Shown: positions 9,048 through 19,700, counted from the first letter of the stretch. The stretch is 64,000 nt of DNA from Bradyrhizobium sp. NFR13 (GCF_900114605.1 NZ_FOTP01000001.1:744001-808000), one strand, 5' to 3'. Made by a program: numbers and translations. Notes: generated by a model not told the origin, from the letters alone.

Positions 9048-9929
9048 ATGACGCTCGAACAGCTCCGGATCTTCGTCGCCGTCGCAGAACACGAGCACAT
9101 GACGCGGGCTGCCGAGAGCCTGCATCTCACCCAATCCGCTACCAGCGCCGCCATTGCGGCGCTGGAAACGCGCTATGCAACGCAGCTATTTCACCGTGTC
9201 GGCCGCCGCATCGAATTGACCGAGATTGGCCGCGCCTTTCTGATCGAAGCCCGGGCCGTGCTGGCACGCGCCGCCGCCGCGACGACCGTCCTCACCGATA
9301 TGGCCGGCATGACGCGCGGCTCCCTTGCGCTGGCCGCAAGCCAGACCGTCGGCAACTATTTTCTACCACCCATCATGGCGCGCTATCGCCAGCACTTCCC
9401 CGGCATCGACCTCAGCCTCCGCATCGGAAATACCGAACAGGTGGCCGACTGGGTGCGCGATGGCGAAGTCGATCTCGGCATCGTTGAAGGCGCGGTTGAC
9501 GATCCGGCGCTCGCGACCCAGCCCGTGGGCGACGACGAACTTGTGCTGGTGGTCGGCCGATCCCACCCATGGGCGAAGCAACGCGCTGTCGTCCCGGGTC
9601 AGTTCGCCGAGACAGGCTGGGTACTGCGTGAAGCCGGCTCCGGCACGCGCGCCATCGCGCAATCGGTGCTGGATCAATCAGGCATCGCGCCCGATCACAT
9701 CCACATCGCCATGGAGCTGCCGTCGAACGAAGCCGTCTGCGCGGCCGTCGTGGCCGGCGCTGGTGCAAGCATCATCTCACGCCTGGTTGCCGCTGCCTTG
9801 ATTGGCAGCGGCGATCTTACAGCTATCAAAGCTTCGCTGCCGACGCGGCGCTTCATCCAGCTGCGCCACAAGGAGCGCTATGTGACGCAGGCGGCGAGGG
9901 AGATGTCGGAGATGATGCGGGCGGGCTGA
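9048..9929 (+). CDS. LysR family transcriptional regulator (YeiE/CysB-like)
   Basis: A 293-residue LTTR. The N-terminal winged HTH is clear (LEQLRIFVAVAEHEHMTRAA and TQSATSAAIAALETRYATQL), followed by a two-lobed effector-binding domain (SLALAASQTVGNYFLPPIMA to the end). The TVGNYFLP segment resembles the sulfur-type sensing pocket of CysB/YeiE relatives. It is directly downstream of the YeiH-like transporter and so probably controls it. Effector identity is inferred only from this context. Confidence 0.9.
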   Translation: MTLEQLRIFVAVAEHEHMTRAAESLHLTQSATSAAIAALETRYATQLFHRVGRRIELTEIGRAFLIEARAVLARAAAATTVLTDMAGMTRGSLALAASQTVGNYFLPPIMARYRQHFPGIDLSLRIGNTEQVADWVRDGEVDLGIVEGAVDDPALATQPVGDDELVLVVGRSHPWAKQRAVVPGQFAETGWVLREAGSGTRAIAQSVLDQSGIAPDHIHIAMELPSNEAVCAAVVAGAGASIISRLVAAALIGSGDLTAIKASLPTRRFIQLRHKERYVTQAAREMSEMMRAG

Positions 9930-9942
9930 GCTAACTGAAAAT

Positions 9943-9972
9943 GTCGTCGCCCGGCTTAATCGGGCAACGACA
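9943..9972. terminator. Bidirectional palindrome between convergent genes
   Basis: GTCGTCGCCCG and CGGGCAACGAC pair around GCTTAAT with one mismatch. The hairpin lies between the LysR stop (9929) and the phosphomutase stop (9993), which converge, so it could end transcripts from both sides. Its stem resembles the palindromes at 7868 and 40982 (shared GCCCG/CGGGC core), suggesting a dispersed REP-type family. Confidence 0.5.
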
Positions 9973-9992
9973 GCAAGAGCACAGTGCTGCAG

Positions 9993-11492
9993 TTAGATCG
10001 TCTGGTTATACGCACCGACTTCCGGATGCGTCCGCAGCACCACGTTCATGGCTTCGAACATGTCGTGCATCCGCGCTTCAGAGACCGGGCTTTCGACCAC
10101 GACCACCAGTTCCGGCTTGTTGGACGATGCGCGCACAAGGCCCCAGCTGCCGTCCTCGCAGGTGACGCGCACGCCGTTGACGGTCACGAGATCGCGGATC
10201 GATTGTCCGGCAACCTTGTCGCCTTTCTTCTGCGCATCCTCGAAATGCTTCACCACCGCAGCGACGACGCCATACTTGGTCTCATCCGCGCAATGCGGCG
10301 ACATGGTCGGCGAGGACCAGGTTTTCGGCAGTGCTTCCTTCAGATCGGCCATGGTCTTGCCCGGGGCGCGGTCCATCATCTCGCAGATCGCAATCGCCGA
10401 CACGAGGCCGTCGTCATAGCCACGGCCCACCGGCGCATTGAAGAAGAAGTGACCGGACTTTTCGAAGCCGGCGAGCGCGTTCAGCTCATTGGTGCGGCGC
10501 TTCATGTAGGAGTGGCCGGTCTTCCAATAGGTCGTCTTGGCATTCTGCTTCCGCAGCACCGGATCCGTCACGAACAGTCCGGTCGATTTCACGTCGACCA
10601 CGAAGGTCGCATCCTTGTGAACCGCCGACATATCGCGCGCGAGCATCACGCCGACCTTGTCGGCGAAGATTTCCTCGCCGGTGTTGTCGACGACGCCGCA
10701 GCGATCGCCATCACCATCGAAACCGAGACCGACATCAGCCTTGTGTTCGAGCACCGCATCGCGGATCGCGTGCAGCATCTCCATGTCTTCCGGATTCGGA
10801 TTGTATTTCGGGAAGGTGTGATCGAGATCGGTATCGAGCGGGATCACCTCGCAGCCGATGGCTTCCATCACCTGGGGTGCGAAAGCACCAGCGGTGCCGT
10901 TGCCGCAGGCCACGACGACCTTCAGCTTGCGCTTCAGCTTCGGACGGTTGGTGAGGTCGGCGATATAGCGCGCCGGATAATTCTCGTGGAATTGATAAGA
11001 GCCGCCAGCCTTGTTCTTAAACTCGGCATTGAGCACGATTTCCTTCAGCCGGGTCATCTCGTCCGGACCGAAGGTCAGCGGCTTGCTGGCGCCCATCTTC
11101 ACACCGGTCCAGCCATTGTCGTTATGCGAGGCTGTCACCATGGCGACACAGGGCACATCGAGATCGAACTGCGCGAAATAGGCCATCGGCGTTACCGCCA
11201 GGCCGATATCATGCACCTTGCAGCCGGCGGCCATCAGGCCCGTCATCAGCGCATATTTGATCGAGGCGGAGTAGCCGCGGAAGTCGTGTCCGGTGACGAT
11301 TTCCTGCTTCTGGCCGAGTTCGGCAATCAGCGCACCGAGCCCCATGCCCAGCGCCTGAATGCCCATCAGGTTGATTTCCTTGCCAAACAGCCAGCGCGCG
11401 TCATATTCGCGAAAACCCGTGGCCTTTACCATCGGCTCGGATTCGTAAGCGTAGGTATTCGGCACGAGCAAGGGCTTCGGCTTCGGAAACAT
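9993..11492 (-). CDS. Phosphomannomutase/phosphoglucomutase
   Basis: Alpha-D-phosphohexomutase of 499 residues that interconverts glucose or mannose 1- and 6-phosphates, supplying nucleotide sugars for LPS, glucans and glycogen. All four domain signatures are seen: the phosphoserine loop TASHNDNGWTGVK (Ser in TASHN), the metal-binding loop DGDGDRCGVVD, the sugar-specificity loop GFEKSGHFFF, and the C-terminal phosphate-binding loop RASSNKPELVV. The ATG at 11492 (MFPKPKPLLVPNTYAYE) is preferred over one five codons upstream. Whether it favours glucose or mannose cannot be told. Confidence 0.92.
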   Translation of the reverse strand: MFPKPKPLLVPNTYAYESEPMVKATGFREYDARWLFGKEINLMGIQALGMGLGALIAELGQKQEIVTGHDFRGYSASIKYALMTGLMAAGCKVHDIGLAVTPMAYFAQFDLDVPCVAMVTASHNDNGWTGVKMGASKPLTFGPDEMTRLKEIVLNAEFKNKAGGSYQFHENYPARYIADLTNRPKLKRKLKVVVACGNGTAGAFAPQVMEAIGCEVIPLDTDLDHTFPKYNPNPEDMEMLHAIRDAVLEHKADVGLGFDGDGDRCGVVDNTGEEIFADKVGVMLARDMSAVHKDATFVVDVKSTGLFVTDPVLRKQNAKTTYWKTGHSYMKRRTNELNALAGFEKSGHFFFNAPVGRGYDDGLVSAIAICEMMDRAPGKTMADLKEALPKTWSSPTMSPHCADETKYGVVAAVVKHFEDAQKKGDKVAGQSIRDLVTVNGVRVTCEDGSWGLVRASSNKPELVVVVESPVSEARMHDMFEAMNVVLRTHPEVGAYNQTI

Positions 11493-11636
11493 CGCGGGAC
11501 CTCGCATCTATTGGGATCAATCTTGAATGCGCAGGCTTAGCCTTTGCGCACGCCTGTGGGAAGACGTGCGGGCATTCAAGGGGGCGAGTTTGTTTAGAAT
11601 TGGGCTGCGGCGTTAATCCCGTGGGGATATGCGGTA

Positions 11637-12155
11637 CTACTGTTCGAGTACCATCCGGCCATTTGCATATTCGAAGCGTTTCAACTTCGAGAGAAATGAC
11701 AGGCCGAGCAGATTCTCCGACAGTGCCTCATCGGGCAGCACCATCGCATCAACATCACGCACGGTGATTTCGCCGATCTGCACCATGGCGATTCGCGTGC
11801 GCGCCGCCTTCAGCGTTCCATTCGCTGTTGTCACCGTGGCGTTATAATCGGCACGCGAGGGACGCAGACCAAATCGCGCCGCCGACTTTTCGTTCAATGC
11901 GATGACGGACGCGCCAGTATCGACCATGAAGCCGATGCGCTGACCGTCGATATTCGCTTCAGTCTGGAAGTGACCGCGCGCATCGCGCGCAATCGACAGG
12001 CTGCGGATTCCGGCCTTCGCATTGCCCTGTGTCGTGGGTACGGGGGATGACGCCTTCGCCATGGCCGGCGTTGTCGCCGTCATCTTGTCGGCCATCTGCG
12101 CCATGACGGTGCCCAGACCGATCAGGATCGCCGCGAAGAACATGATACTACGCAT
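11637..12155 (-). CDS. Membrane-anchored clan AA aspartic protease
   Basis: A 172-residue retropepsin-like protein. After a hydrophobic N-terminal segment (MFFAAILIGLGTVMAQ) comes a short linker and the single-domain protease fold: active-site MVDTGASVIALN (Asp in DTGA), then the NGTLKAARTRIAMVQIGEI strands, and the C-terminal LLGLSFLSKLKRFEY motif. This layout matches the proteobacterial family often annotated as TIGR02281, probably active as a dimer in the periplasm. The ATG at 12155 has GAGG six bases upstream; the frame is open a few codons further. The substrate is unknown. Confidence 0.88.
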   Translation of the reverse strand: MRSIMFFAAILIGLGTVMAQMADKMTATTPAMAKASSPVPTTQGNAKAGIRSLSIARDARGHFQTEANIDGQRIGFMVDTGASVIALNEKSAARFGLRPSRADYNATVTTANGTLKAARTRIAMVQIGEITVRDVDAMVLPDEALSENLLGLSFLSKLKRFEYANGRMVLEQ

Positions 12156-12211
12156 ACGCAACCTCACTGAACGCAATCAGGGGAACCGCGAGTTCATCAC
12201 ACGGGCTCACC

Positions 12212-12230
12212 ACCGTCCGTTCAGGACGGT
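12212..12230. terminator. Small hairpin downstream of hrpB
   Basis: ACCGTCC (12212-12218) and GGACGGT (12224-12230) pair perfectly around GTTCA. It lies after the hrpB stop and before the aspartic protease start, both on the minus strand, so it could separate the two transcripts. There is no T-run, so termination activity is uncertain. Confidence 0.35.
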
Positions 12231-12296
12231 CTTACAGACTGCTATTTTCGCGAAAAGGATGAGCGAAGCGTTAATGAGCGGCACTTTGCCCGATGA

Positions 12297-14801
12297 TCAC
12301 GTCCCGCGCGGCTTCACGCGGCGGGTCGGCAGCGCATTGGCGGGATCTTCCGGCCAGGGATGGCGGGGATAGCGGCCACGCAGGTCGGAGCGCACATCCT
12401 GGTAACTGCCGCGCCAGAAGCCCGGCAGATCGCGTGTCACCTGCACCGGCCGCTGCGCCGGCGACAGCAATTCCAGCACCAGCGGCACCTTGCCCTTGGC
12501 GACCGACGGATGGGTGTTCAGCCCGAACAATTCCTGCAGACGCACGGCGATGGTCGGCCCCTGCTCTGCTTCGTAGTCGATGGCCAATACGGTCCCGGTC
12601 GGCGCCTCGAAATGTGTTGGCGCCTCGCGATCGAGCCGCGCACGCAGATCCCAAGGCAGCAGGCCCATCACTGCGTCGGACAGGTCGCCGGCTGAAAAAT
12701 CCTTCAGCGAGGTCTTGTCGAACAACGCGGGCATCAGCCAGCTCTCGCGCGCCGTCGCGAGCGCGGTATCGGACAGATCGGGCCAGGCATCCCCCTCCGA
12801 CGCACGCAGGAACATCACGCGGCCGCGCCACTGCTGCAGCGCCTTCGACCATGGCAGGCGATCGACACCCACCGCTACAAGGCCATCGGCGAACACGCGC
12901 GCGGTGTCTTCGGACGGCTTCAGCGTAAACGGCGCTTCCGACAGCGTGATCGCATGCAGCACACGCTTGCGACGCCCGCGCAGCGATAGCGACGCGCGAT
13001 CGAAACTGACATCGTCGGTGTTCTCGATCTGATCGGCGAAGCGCGCCTCGATATCAGCCTGCGCGATCGGCGCCGCCAGCAGGATACGGCCATTGGCGGC
13101 GGTGCCGGTGAGTTCGGCCACCGCGATATAGGGCGCCCGCGCGAGTGCCGCGCTCTGTTCGATCGATGCGCCCCGGCCATTGGCGAGCACGAAACTGCCA
13201 TTGCCGCGATTCTTGGCCACGCGATCCGGGAAAGCGAAAGCGAGCATGGTGCCGGTCGTAAGTTCCGCCCCTTCTTGCGTGGACGTGGATCGCTCAACCT
13301 GCGACGCCCAGCGCTCTGCGAGTTGCCGGACGCTGCCGGCGCGCTGCGAGCGGTCGCGGCGGAATTGATCGAGACGATGGTCGAGATCGACGCTGTCGCC
13401 GCCGAGGCCGCGTTCGGTAAGGATCGCGGCGATCGCGGCGGCGTCCTCGCCAAAACCGAACCGGGCCGAATCCACGATCATGCGCGCCAGTCGCGGCGGC
13501 AGCGCCAGCGCACGCAGCGCGTGACCTTCCTCGGTGATGCGGCCATCGCCATCCAGCGCGCCGAGTTCGCCGAGCAGGCCGCGCGCTTCCTTCAGCGCCG
13601 GCGCCGGGGGCGGATCGAGGAAAGTCAGTTGTGCGGGATCGCTGACGCCCCATTGCGCGAGATCGAGTACCAGCGTCGACAGATCGGCGCTGAGAATTTC
13701 GGGCTGCGTATAGGCCGGCAATGAGGCAGTCTGCGGTTCGTCCCATAGCCGGTAGCAGATGCCGGGCTCCGTACGTCCGGCGCGGCCGCGGCGCTGATCG
13801 ACGGCGGCGCGCGAGGCCCGCACAGTTTCCAGCCGCGTCAGTCCGATGTCCGGCTCATAGCGCGGCACGCGCGCGACGCCGGAATCCACCACGATCCGCA
13901 CGCCTTCGATGGTCAGCGAGGTCTCGGCAATCGAGGTCGCCAGCACCACCTTGCGCTGTCCCTTGGGCGCGGGCTGGATGGCACGGTCCTGCACGCCGGC
14001 ATCGAGTGCACCGAATAAAGGGACGATCTCGATGGATGCATCCTGTACGCGCTCGGCGAGAAAATTCTGCGTGCGGCGGATCTCTGCAGCGCCCGGCAAG
14101 AACGCCAGCACCGAGCCGGGATCGGCACGCAAAGCGGTCGCGATGGCGTCGGCCATCTGCCGCTCGAGCTGGATATCGGGCTTGCGGCCGAGATAGCGCG
14201 TCTCCACGGGATAAGCGCGCCCCTCGCTGGCGATGACCGGCGCGTCACCAAGCAGCTTCGCGATACGCGCGCCGTCGATGGTCGCCGACATCACGAGGAT
14301 GCGCAGATCCTCGCGCAAGCCGGTTTGCGCATCGCGCGCGAGCGCGAGGCCCATATCGGCATCGAGCGAGCGCTCGTGAAATTCGTCGAACAGTACGGCG
14401 CCGATGTTCTTCAACTCGGGGTCATCAAGAACCTGCCGCGAGAAGATACCTTCGGTGACCACTTCTATCCGGGTGTTGCGCGAGATCTTGGAGCCGAAGC
14501 GGACGCGATAGCCGACGGTCTCGCCGACACGCTCGCCCAGCGTTTTCGCCATCCGCTCGGCGCTGGCGCGGGCCGCGATGCGCCGCGGCTCCAGCATAAT
14601 GATCTTCCTGCCCTGCAGCCACGGCTCATCGAGCAACGCCAGCGGCACGCGCGTGGTCTTGCCGGCGCCCGGCGGCGCGACGAGCACCGCAGCATTGCCG
14701 GCTTTCAGCGCGCCCGACAGGTCGTCAAGCACAGCATCGATGGGCAGGGATGTATCGAAGGTTCGGGTCAAATCAGGCTCTGTAATGGTCCCGGCTGTCA
14801 T
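12297..14801 (-). CDS. hrpB: ATP-dependent RNA helicase HrpB
   Basis: DEAH/RHA-family helicase of 834 residues from the ATG at 14801. Motif I is APPGAGKTTRVPLALL (about residues 43-58), motif II is DEFHERSLD, motif III is MSATIDG, then motif V (ATSIAETSLTIEG) and motif VI (QRRGRAGRTEPG). The C-terminal HrpB domain follows with PWDLRARLDREAPTHFEAPTG near its end. The cellular substrate of HrpB is not well defined; in other bacteria it affects mRNA processing and surface phenotypes. Divergent from the acyltransferase gene. Confidence 0.95.
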   Translation of the reverse strand: MTAGTITEPDLTRTFDTSLPIDAVLDDLSGALKAGNAAVLVAPPGAGKTTRVPLALLDEPWLQGRKIIMLEPRRIAARASAERMAKTLGERVGETVGYRVRFGSKISRNTRIEVVTEGIFSRQVLDDPELKNIGAVLFDEFHERSLDADMGLALARDAQTGLREDLRILVMSATIDGARIAKLLGDAPVIASEGRAYPVETRYLGRKPDIQLERQMADAIATALRADPGSVLAFLPGAAEIRRTQNFLAERVQDASIEIVPLFGALDAGVQDRAIQPAPKGQRKVVLATSIAETSLTIEGVRIVVDSGVARVPRYEPDIGLTRLETVRASRAAVDQRRGRAGRTEPGICYRLWDEPQTASLPAYTQPEILSADLSTLVLDLAQWGVSDPAQLTFLDPPPAPALKEARGLLGELGALDGDGRITEEGHALRALALPPRLARMIVDSARFGFGEDAAAIAAILTERGLGGDSVDLDHRLDQFRRDRSQRAGSVRQLAERWASQVERSTSTQEGAELTTGTMLAFAFPDRVAKNRGNGSFVLANGRGASIEQSAALARAPYIAVAELTGTAANGRILLAAPIAQADIEARFADQIENTDDVSFDRASLSLRGRRKRVLHAITLSEAPFTLKPSEDTARVFADGLVAVGVDRLPWSKALQQWRGRVMFLRASEGDAWPDLSDTALATARESWLMPALFDKTSLKDFSAGDLSDAVMGLLPWDLRARLDREAPTHFEAPTGTVLAIDYEAEQGPTIAVRLQELFGLNTHPSVAKGKVPLVLELLSPAQRPVQVTRDLPGFWRGSYQDVRSDLRGRYPRHPWPEDPANALPTRRVKPRGT

Positions 14802-14973
14802 ACGCGGCAGCGGAGCGGCGGACCATCCCACATTCCTTAACCTGCGTTAACCACCCCGCCAAACTCGCACTGCCGCGACCATTTGCGGGGCATATTTGAG
14901 GTTCAGGGAAAGGCAATTGAAACCGATCCCAGTCCATGATCCCGCGAAAAGAAGCGCCGAACAGGGGATACCG

Positions 14974-16038
14974 ATGACCACCAGTGGCACCTTCGCTGTC
15001 GCCGATCGCGCGGCGCTGTCAGGGACAGAGCGAATCGACTGGGTCGATTACGCCAAGGGCATCTGCATCATCATGGTGGTCATGATGCATTCGGTGCTGG
15101 GTGTCGAACTGGCAGCCGGCCAGACCGGCTACATGCATCTGCTGGTGGCCTTCGCCAAACCGTTCCGGATGCCCGACTTCTTCCTGATCTCCGGGCTTTT
15201 TCTGGCCGTCGTCATCGACCGCGACTGGCGGACCTATCTCGATCGCAAGGTCGTCCACTTCCTGTATTTCTACGTCCTGTGGGTGACGATCCAGTTCGGC
15301 TTCAAGGCACCCGGCTTCGCCGCGGAACATGGCTGGGCCTATGTCGCCAACCTCTATCTGATCTCCTATATCGAGCCGTTCGGCACGCTGTGGTTCATCT
15401 ATATGCTGCCGGTGTTCTTCGTGGTCACCAAGCTGACGCGGCGTGTGCCGCCGCTGCTGATCTGGGGCGTCGCCGCGGCGCTGGAGATGGCGCATGTCGC
15501 CACCGGCTGGACGATGATCGACGAATTCTGCGCCCGCTTCGTCTATTTCTATTCGGGCTATCTGTTCGCAAAGCAGGTCTTCGCGCTGTCCGATCGGGCG
15601 CGGGCCAAACCGGTGATGGCACTGGTCGGCCTCGCCGCCTGGGCGCTGGTCAATGCTGCGCTGGTCTATGACGGCTGCAGCGAATGGCCCGTGATTTCAC
15701 TGATGCTCGGCTTTGCCGGCGCGGTCGCCATCATCGTGATGGGCACGCTGCTGGCCAAGATGAACTGGCTTGGCTTTATCCGTTTCTTCGGCGAGCATTC
15801 CATCGTGATCTATCTCGCCTTCTTCCTGCCGATGGCGACATCGCGCGCGCTGTTGCTGAAATTCAGCCCGTTCGACATCGGCACGATCTCGCTGCTGGTG
15901 ACGCTCTGCGGCGTCATCGGCGCGCTGGTGATCTGGAGGCTCGCACTGCTGGTGCACGCGAACTTCCTGTTCGAGCGCCCGGCAGCGTTCTGGATCGCAC
16001 CGAAGAAGAAAAGCGCGACGCTGCAAGCGGCGGAATAA
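14974..16038 (+). CDS. Acyltransferase 3 family membrane protein
   Basis: A 354-residue integral membrane protein with about 10 helices. It opens with the family motif IDWVDYAKGICIIMVVMMHS (His in VVMMHS is the usual catalytic-region residue), then FRMPDFFLISGLFL with the typical RMPxFFxxSG motif. Such enzymes transfer acetyl or other acyl groups onto sugars, glycans or small molecules. The ATG at 14974 follows GGGGA; the frame is open 26 codons upstream but without family similarity. The acceptor is unknown; no glycan cluster surrounds it. Confidence 0.88.
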   Translation: MTTSGTFAVADRAALSGTERIDWVDYAKGICIIMVVMMHSVLGVELAAGQTGYMHLLVAFAKPFRMPDFFLISGLFLAVVIDRDWRTYLDRKVVHFLYFYVLWVTIQFGFKAPGFAAEHGWAYVANLYLISYIEPFGTLWFIYMLPVFFVVTKLTRRVPPLLIWGVAAALEMAHVATGWTMIDEFCARFVYFYSGYLFAKQVFALSDRARAKPVMALVGLAAWALVNAALVYDGCSEWPVISLMLGFAGAVAIIVMGTLLAKMNWLGFIRFFGEHSIVIYLAFFLPMATSRALLLKFSPFDIGTISLLVTLCGVIGALVIWRLALLVHANFLFERPAAFWIAPKKKSATLQAAE

Positions 16039-16041
16039 AAC

Positions 16042-16647
16042 TCACCCCGCCTTGGGCGACGTGCCGTCATTGAGCTTCACGCCGTCCTTCATGTTCTCGA
16101 TCCGGCTGCGAAAACCTTCCGCATCGCCGAAATCGGCAAATCCGACATAATGCGGATGCGGGCCGAGCACGCGGCGCGCATGTTTGATCGGACACCAATA
16201 GACTTCGGTGCGCGCGGCGACCTCGCGCACAAAGGCAGCGACGCCGTTGCAATACGAGCAGTAGGCGCAGTTCACCTTCTCGATGATATTGAGATAGGCA
16301 AGGTGATGGCGATCGAACACCAGATAGTCGCGCCGCCGCACCTTGGGGATACCATAGATCGGGAAGCAGATCGCCTGATAGGCCATCGCCCAGAGATCGA
16401 TCAGCACGAAGGGGATGATCAGCGAGTAGATCACCGGGGCGGATAACACGATCAGCGGGTTGGCGTTGAAGAAGTATTTCGACGCCTTGACCTTGATGGC
16501 GCGCTGCAGCTTCTCGATGTCCTGCTCGAACACGATCTTGCGCCGCTCGAAGCGAAAGCGCAGCTCCTCCCGCCGCCGGGTCAGTTCGGCCTCGATCTCG
16601 GCCTCCACGCTCTTCATTTTGTCCATCAGTTCGGCGAGATCGGGCAT
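16042..16647 (-). CDS. Conserved membrane protein with paired cysteine motifs
   Basis: A 201-residue protein whose function I do not know. The N-terminal 60 residues form a highly charged heptad-like helix (MDKMKSVEAEIEAELTRRRE and on), probably coiled coil. A hydrophobic stretch follows (VLSAPVIYSLIIPFVLIDLW and AYQAICFPIYG), probably two membrane passes. Then a cytosolic or periplasmic tail carries CAYCSYCNG and, about 25 residues later, YWCPIKHARR, suggesting a metal or redox site. The ATG at 16647 has GAAGGA upstream; upstream codons read as non-family sequence. It converges on the acyltransferase gene, with stops 3 bases apart. Confidence 0.75.
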   Translation of the reverse strand: MPDLAELMDKMKSVEAEIEAELTRRREELRFRFERRKIVFEQDIEKLQRAIKVKASKYFFNANPLIVLSAPVIYSLIIPFVLIDLWAMAYQAICFPIYGIPKVRRRDYLVFDRHHLAYLNIIEKVNCAYCSYCNGVAAFVREVAARTEVYWCPIKHARRVLGPHPHYVGFADFGDAEGFRSRIENMKDGVKLNDGTSPKAG

Positions 16648-16786
16648 GAATGGTCCTTCGGTTGGCCATGACCGGCGCAAGGGCACACGGAACTGGGCGC
16701 GACGCAAGCCGGACCACATGACAAAAACCGACGGGACGACCGGCTGACAGACTGTCATTTCCGGTGAAAATCCTTAAGTTGCGGCC

Positions 16787-19700
16787 ATGCCGAAAACGTC
16801 AGAAAAAGCCGCCGCCAAGCCCGCCACCGTCAAGGCCCTCGCGAAGGGCGACCATGTCTTTCTGGTCGACGGCTCGTCCTATATTTTCCGCGCCTATCAC
16901 GCGCTGCCGCCGCTGAACCGCAAATCCGACGGGTTGCAGGTCAATGCGGTGCTCGGCTTCTGCAACATGCTGTGGAAGCTGATGCGCGACATGCCGCCGG
17001 ACAACCGGCCGACGCATCTGGCGATCATCTTCGACAAATCCGAAGTGACCTTCCGCAACAAGCTGTATCCGGAGTACAAGGCGCATCGGCCGCCGGCGCC
17101 GGACGACCTGATCCCGCAATTCGCTTTGATCCGTGATGCCGTACGCGCCTTCGACCTGCCTTGCATCGAACAGGGCGGTTTCGAGGCCGACGACCTGATC
17201 GCGACCTATGTGCGCGAAGCCGGTGAGCGCGGCGCGACGGCGACCATCGTCTCCTCCGACAAGGATCTGATGCAGCTCGTGACCGAGCAGGTCATGATGT
17301 ACGACACCATGAAGGATCGCCGCCTTGGTATTGCCGAGGTGATCGAGAAATTCGGCGTGCCGCCGAACAAGGTCGTCGAAGTACAGGCGCTGGCCGGCGA
17401 CAGCGTCGACAACGTGCCGGGCGTGCCCGGCATCGGCATCAAGACGGCGGCGCAGCTCATCACCGAATATGGCGATCTCGAAACGCTGCTGAACCGCGCC
17501 GGCGAGATCAAGCAGCCGAAGCGCCGTGAGTCGCTGATCGAACACGCCGAAAAGGCGCGCATCTCGCGGCAGCTCGTCTTGCTCGACGACAAGGTCGCCC
17601 TCGACGTGCCGCTGGATGACCTCGCCGTGCACGAGCCCGACGCGCGCAAGCTGATCGCGTTTCTCAAGGCGATGGAATTCTCGACACTGACGCGGCGCGT
17701 CGCTGAATATGCCGAGATCGATTCGGCGGATGTGGAGGCCGACAGCGCGACGAAGAGCAGTTCCGCGCCTTCCGCTCATAAGCCAGGCGGCGATCTGTTC
17801 GGGAACATCGAATCTACACCCACTGCATCTTCATCCACTGCGAAAAGCAAAACAGGCGCAACCGGCCCGGTGAGCGGTAGCGCCCATGCGACCGGTCCAG
17901 GCAGCAAGGACGTGCTCACCCCGATCTCGCTCGCCAAGGCCCGCGCTGAAGCCGCACGCAAATTGCCGGTGAAGCGTGACGACTACCGGTCCGTACGTAC
18001 GCTCGCCGAGCTCAACACGTGGATCACCAGGATTGTCGATACCGGCCATGTCGCGTTCGAGTGCAAGGCGTCGTCGATCGATCCGATGCAGGCCGATCTC
18101 GTCGGCATTGCGCTGTCGCTCGGGCCGAATGATGCCTGCTACATCCCGCTGGCCCATCGCCAGTCCGGCGACGGCGCCGGTCTCTTTGCCGCCGATCTCG
18201 AACCCGACCAGATCAAGGCCTCCGACGCGCTCGCAGCGCTGAAGCCGGTGTTGGAATCTGCAGGATTGTTGAAGATCGGCTTCAACATCAAGTTTACCGC
18301 AGTACTACTCGCACAGCACGGCATCACGCTGCGGAACCATGACGACGTGCAGCTGATGTCCTATGCACTCGACGCCGGGCGCAATGCCCATGGCCTCGAT
18401 GCGCTCGCCGAAATCTGGCTCGGCCACGCCATGCTGACCTTTGGCGAACTCATCGGCTCCGGCAAAGGCAAGCTGACCTTCGAGCAGGTCAAGATCGACC
18501 GCGCCACGGCCTATGCCGCCGAAGACGCTGACGTGTTGCTGCGGCTGTGGAATGTGCTGAAGCCACGTCTTGCGGCCGAGCACATGACCACCGTCTATGA
18601 GACGCTGGAGCGACCGCTGATTTCCGTGCTCGCCCGGATGGAGCGCCGCGGCATCTCCATCGACCGTCAGGTGCTGTCGAAGCTCTCGGCCGATTTCGCG
18701 CAGACCGCTGCGCGGATCGAGGCGGAGATTCGCGAGATCGCCGGCGAAGAGGTCAATATCGGCAGCCCGAAACAACTCGGCGATATCCTGTTCGGCAAGA
18801 TGGGCTTGCCGGGCGGCAGCAAGACAAAGACCGGCGCATGGTCGACCTCGGCGCAGGTGCTCGATGATCTGGCCGAACAGGGCCACGAATTCCCGCGCAA
18901 AATTCTCGACTGGCGTCAGGTCTCGAAGCTGCGCTCGACCTATACCGATGCGCTGCCGGAATACGTCAATCCGCAGACCCACCGCGTCCACACGACCTAC
19001 GCGCTGGCGGCCACCACCACGGGCCGCCTGTCGTCGAACGAGCCGAACCTGCAGAACATTCCTGTGCGGACCGAGGACGGCCGCAAGATTCGTCGCGCCT
19101 TCGTCGCTACCCCGGGCCACAAGCTGGTGTCCGCGGACTACTCGCAAATCGAGTTGCGCCTGCTGGCGGAAATCGCCGACATCCCGGTGTTGAAGCAGGC
19201 CTTCCAGGACGGGCTCGACATTCACGCCATGACAGCGTCGGAAATGTTCGGCGTGCCGGTGAAAGACATGCCGGCAGAAATCCGCCGCCGCGCCAAGGCG
19301 ATCAATTTCGGCATCATCTACGGCATTTCGGCCTTCGGCCTCGCCAACCAGCTCAGCATCCCCCGCGAGGAAGCCGGCGCCTATATCAAGAAGTACTTCG
19401 AGCGCTTCCCGGGCATCCGCGCTTACATGGATCAGACGCGCGATTTCTGCCGGGAGCACGGCTATGTGCAGACCCTGTTCGGCCGCAAATGCCACTACCC
19501 GGACATCAAGGCCTCGAACGCCTCAATCCGCGCCTTCAACGAACGCGCCGCCATCAATGCGCGCCTGCAGGGCACCGCGGCCGACATCATCCGCCGCGCC
19601 ATGACGCGGATGGAAGACGCGCTGGCGGAAAAGAAGCTATCCGCGAGGATGCTGCTGCAGGTGCATGACGAACTGATCTTCGAGGTGCCCGACGACGAAG

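Noticed and set aside
9984-11540. 518-codon plus-strand frame opposite the phosphomutase
   Set aside because: His/Arg-rich antisense translation without domain features; the minus strand carries all phosphohexomutase motifs.
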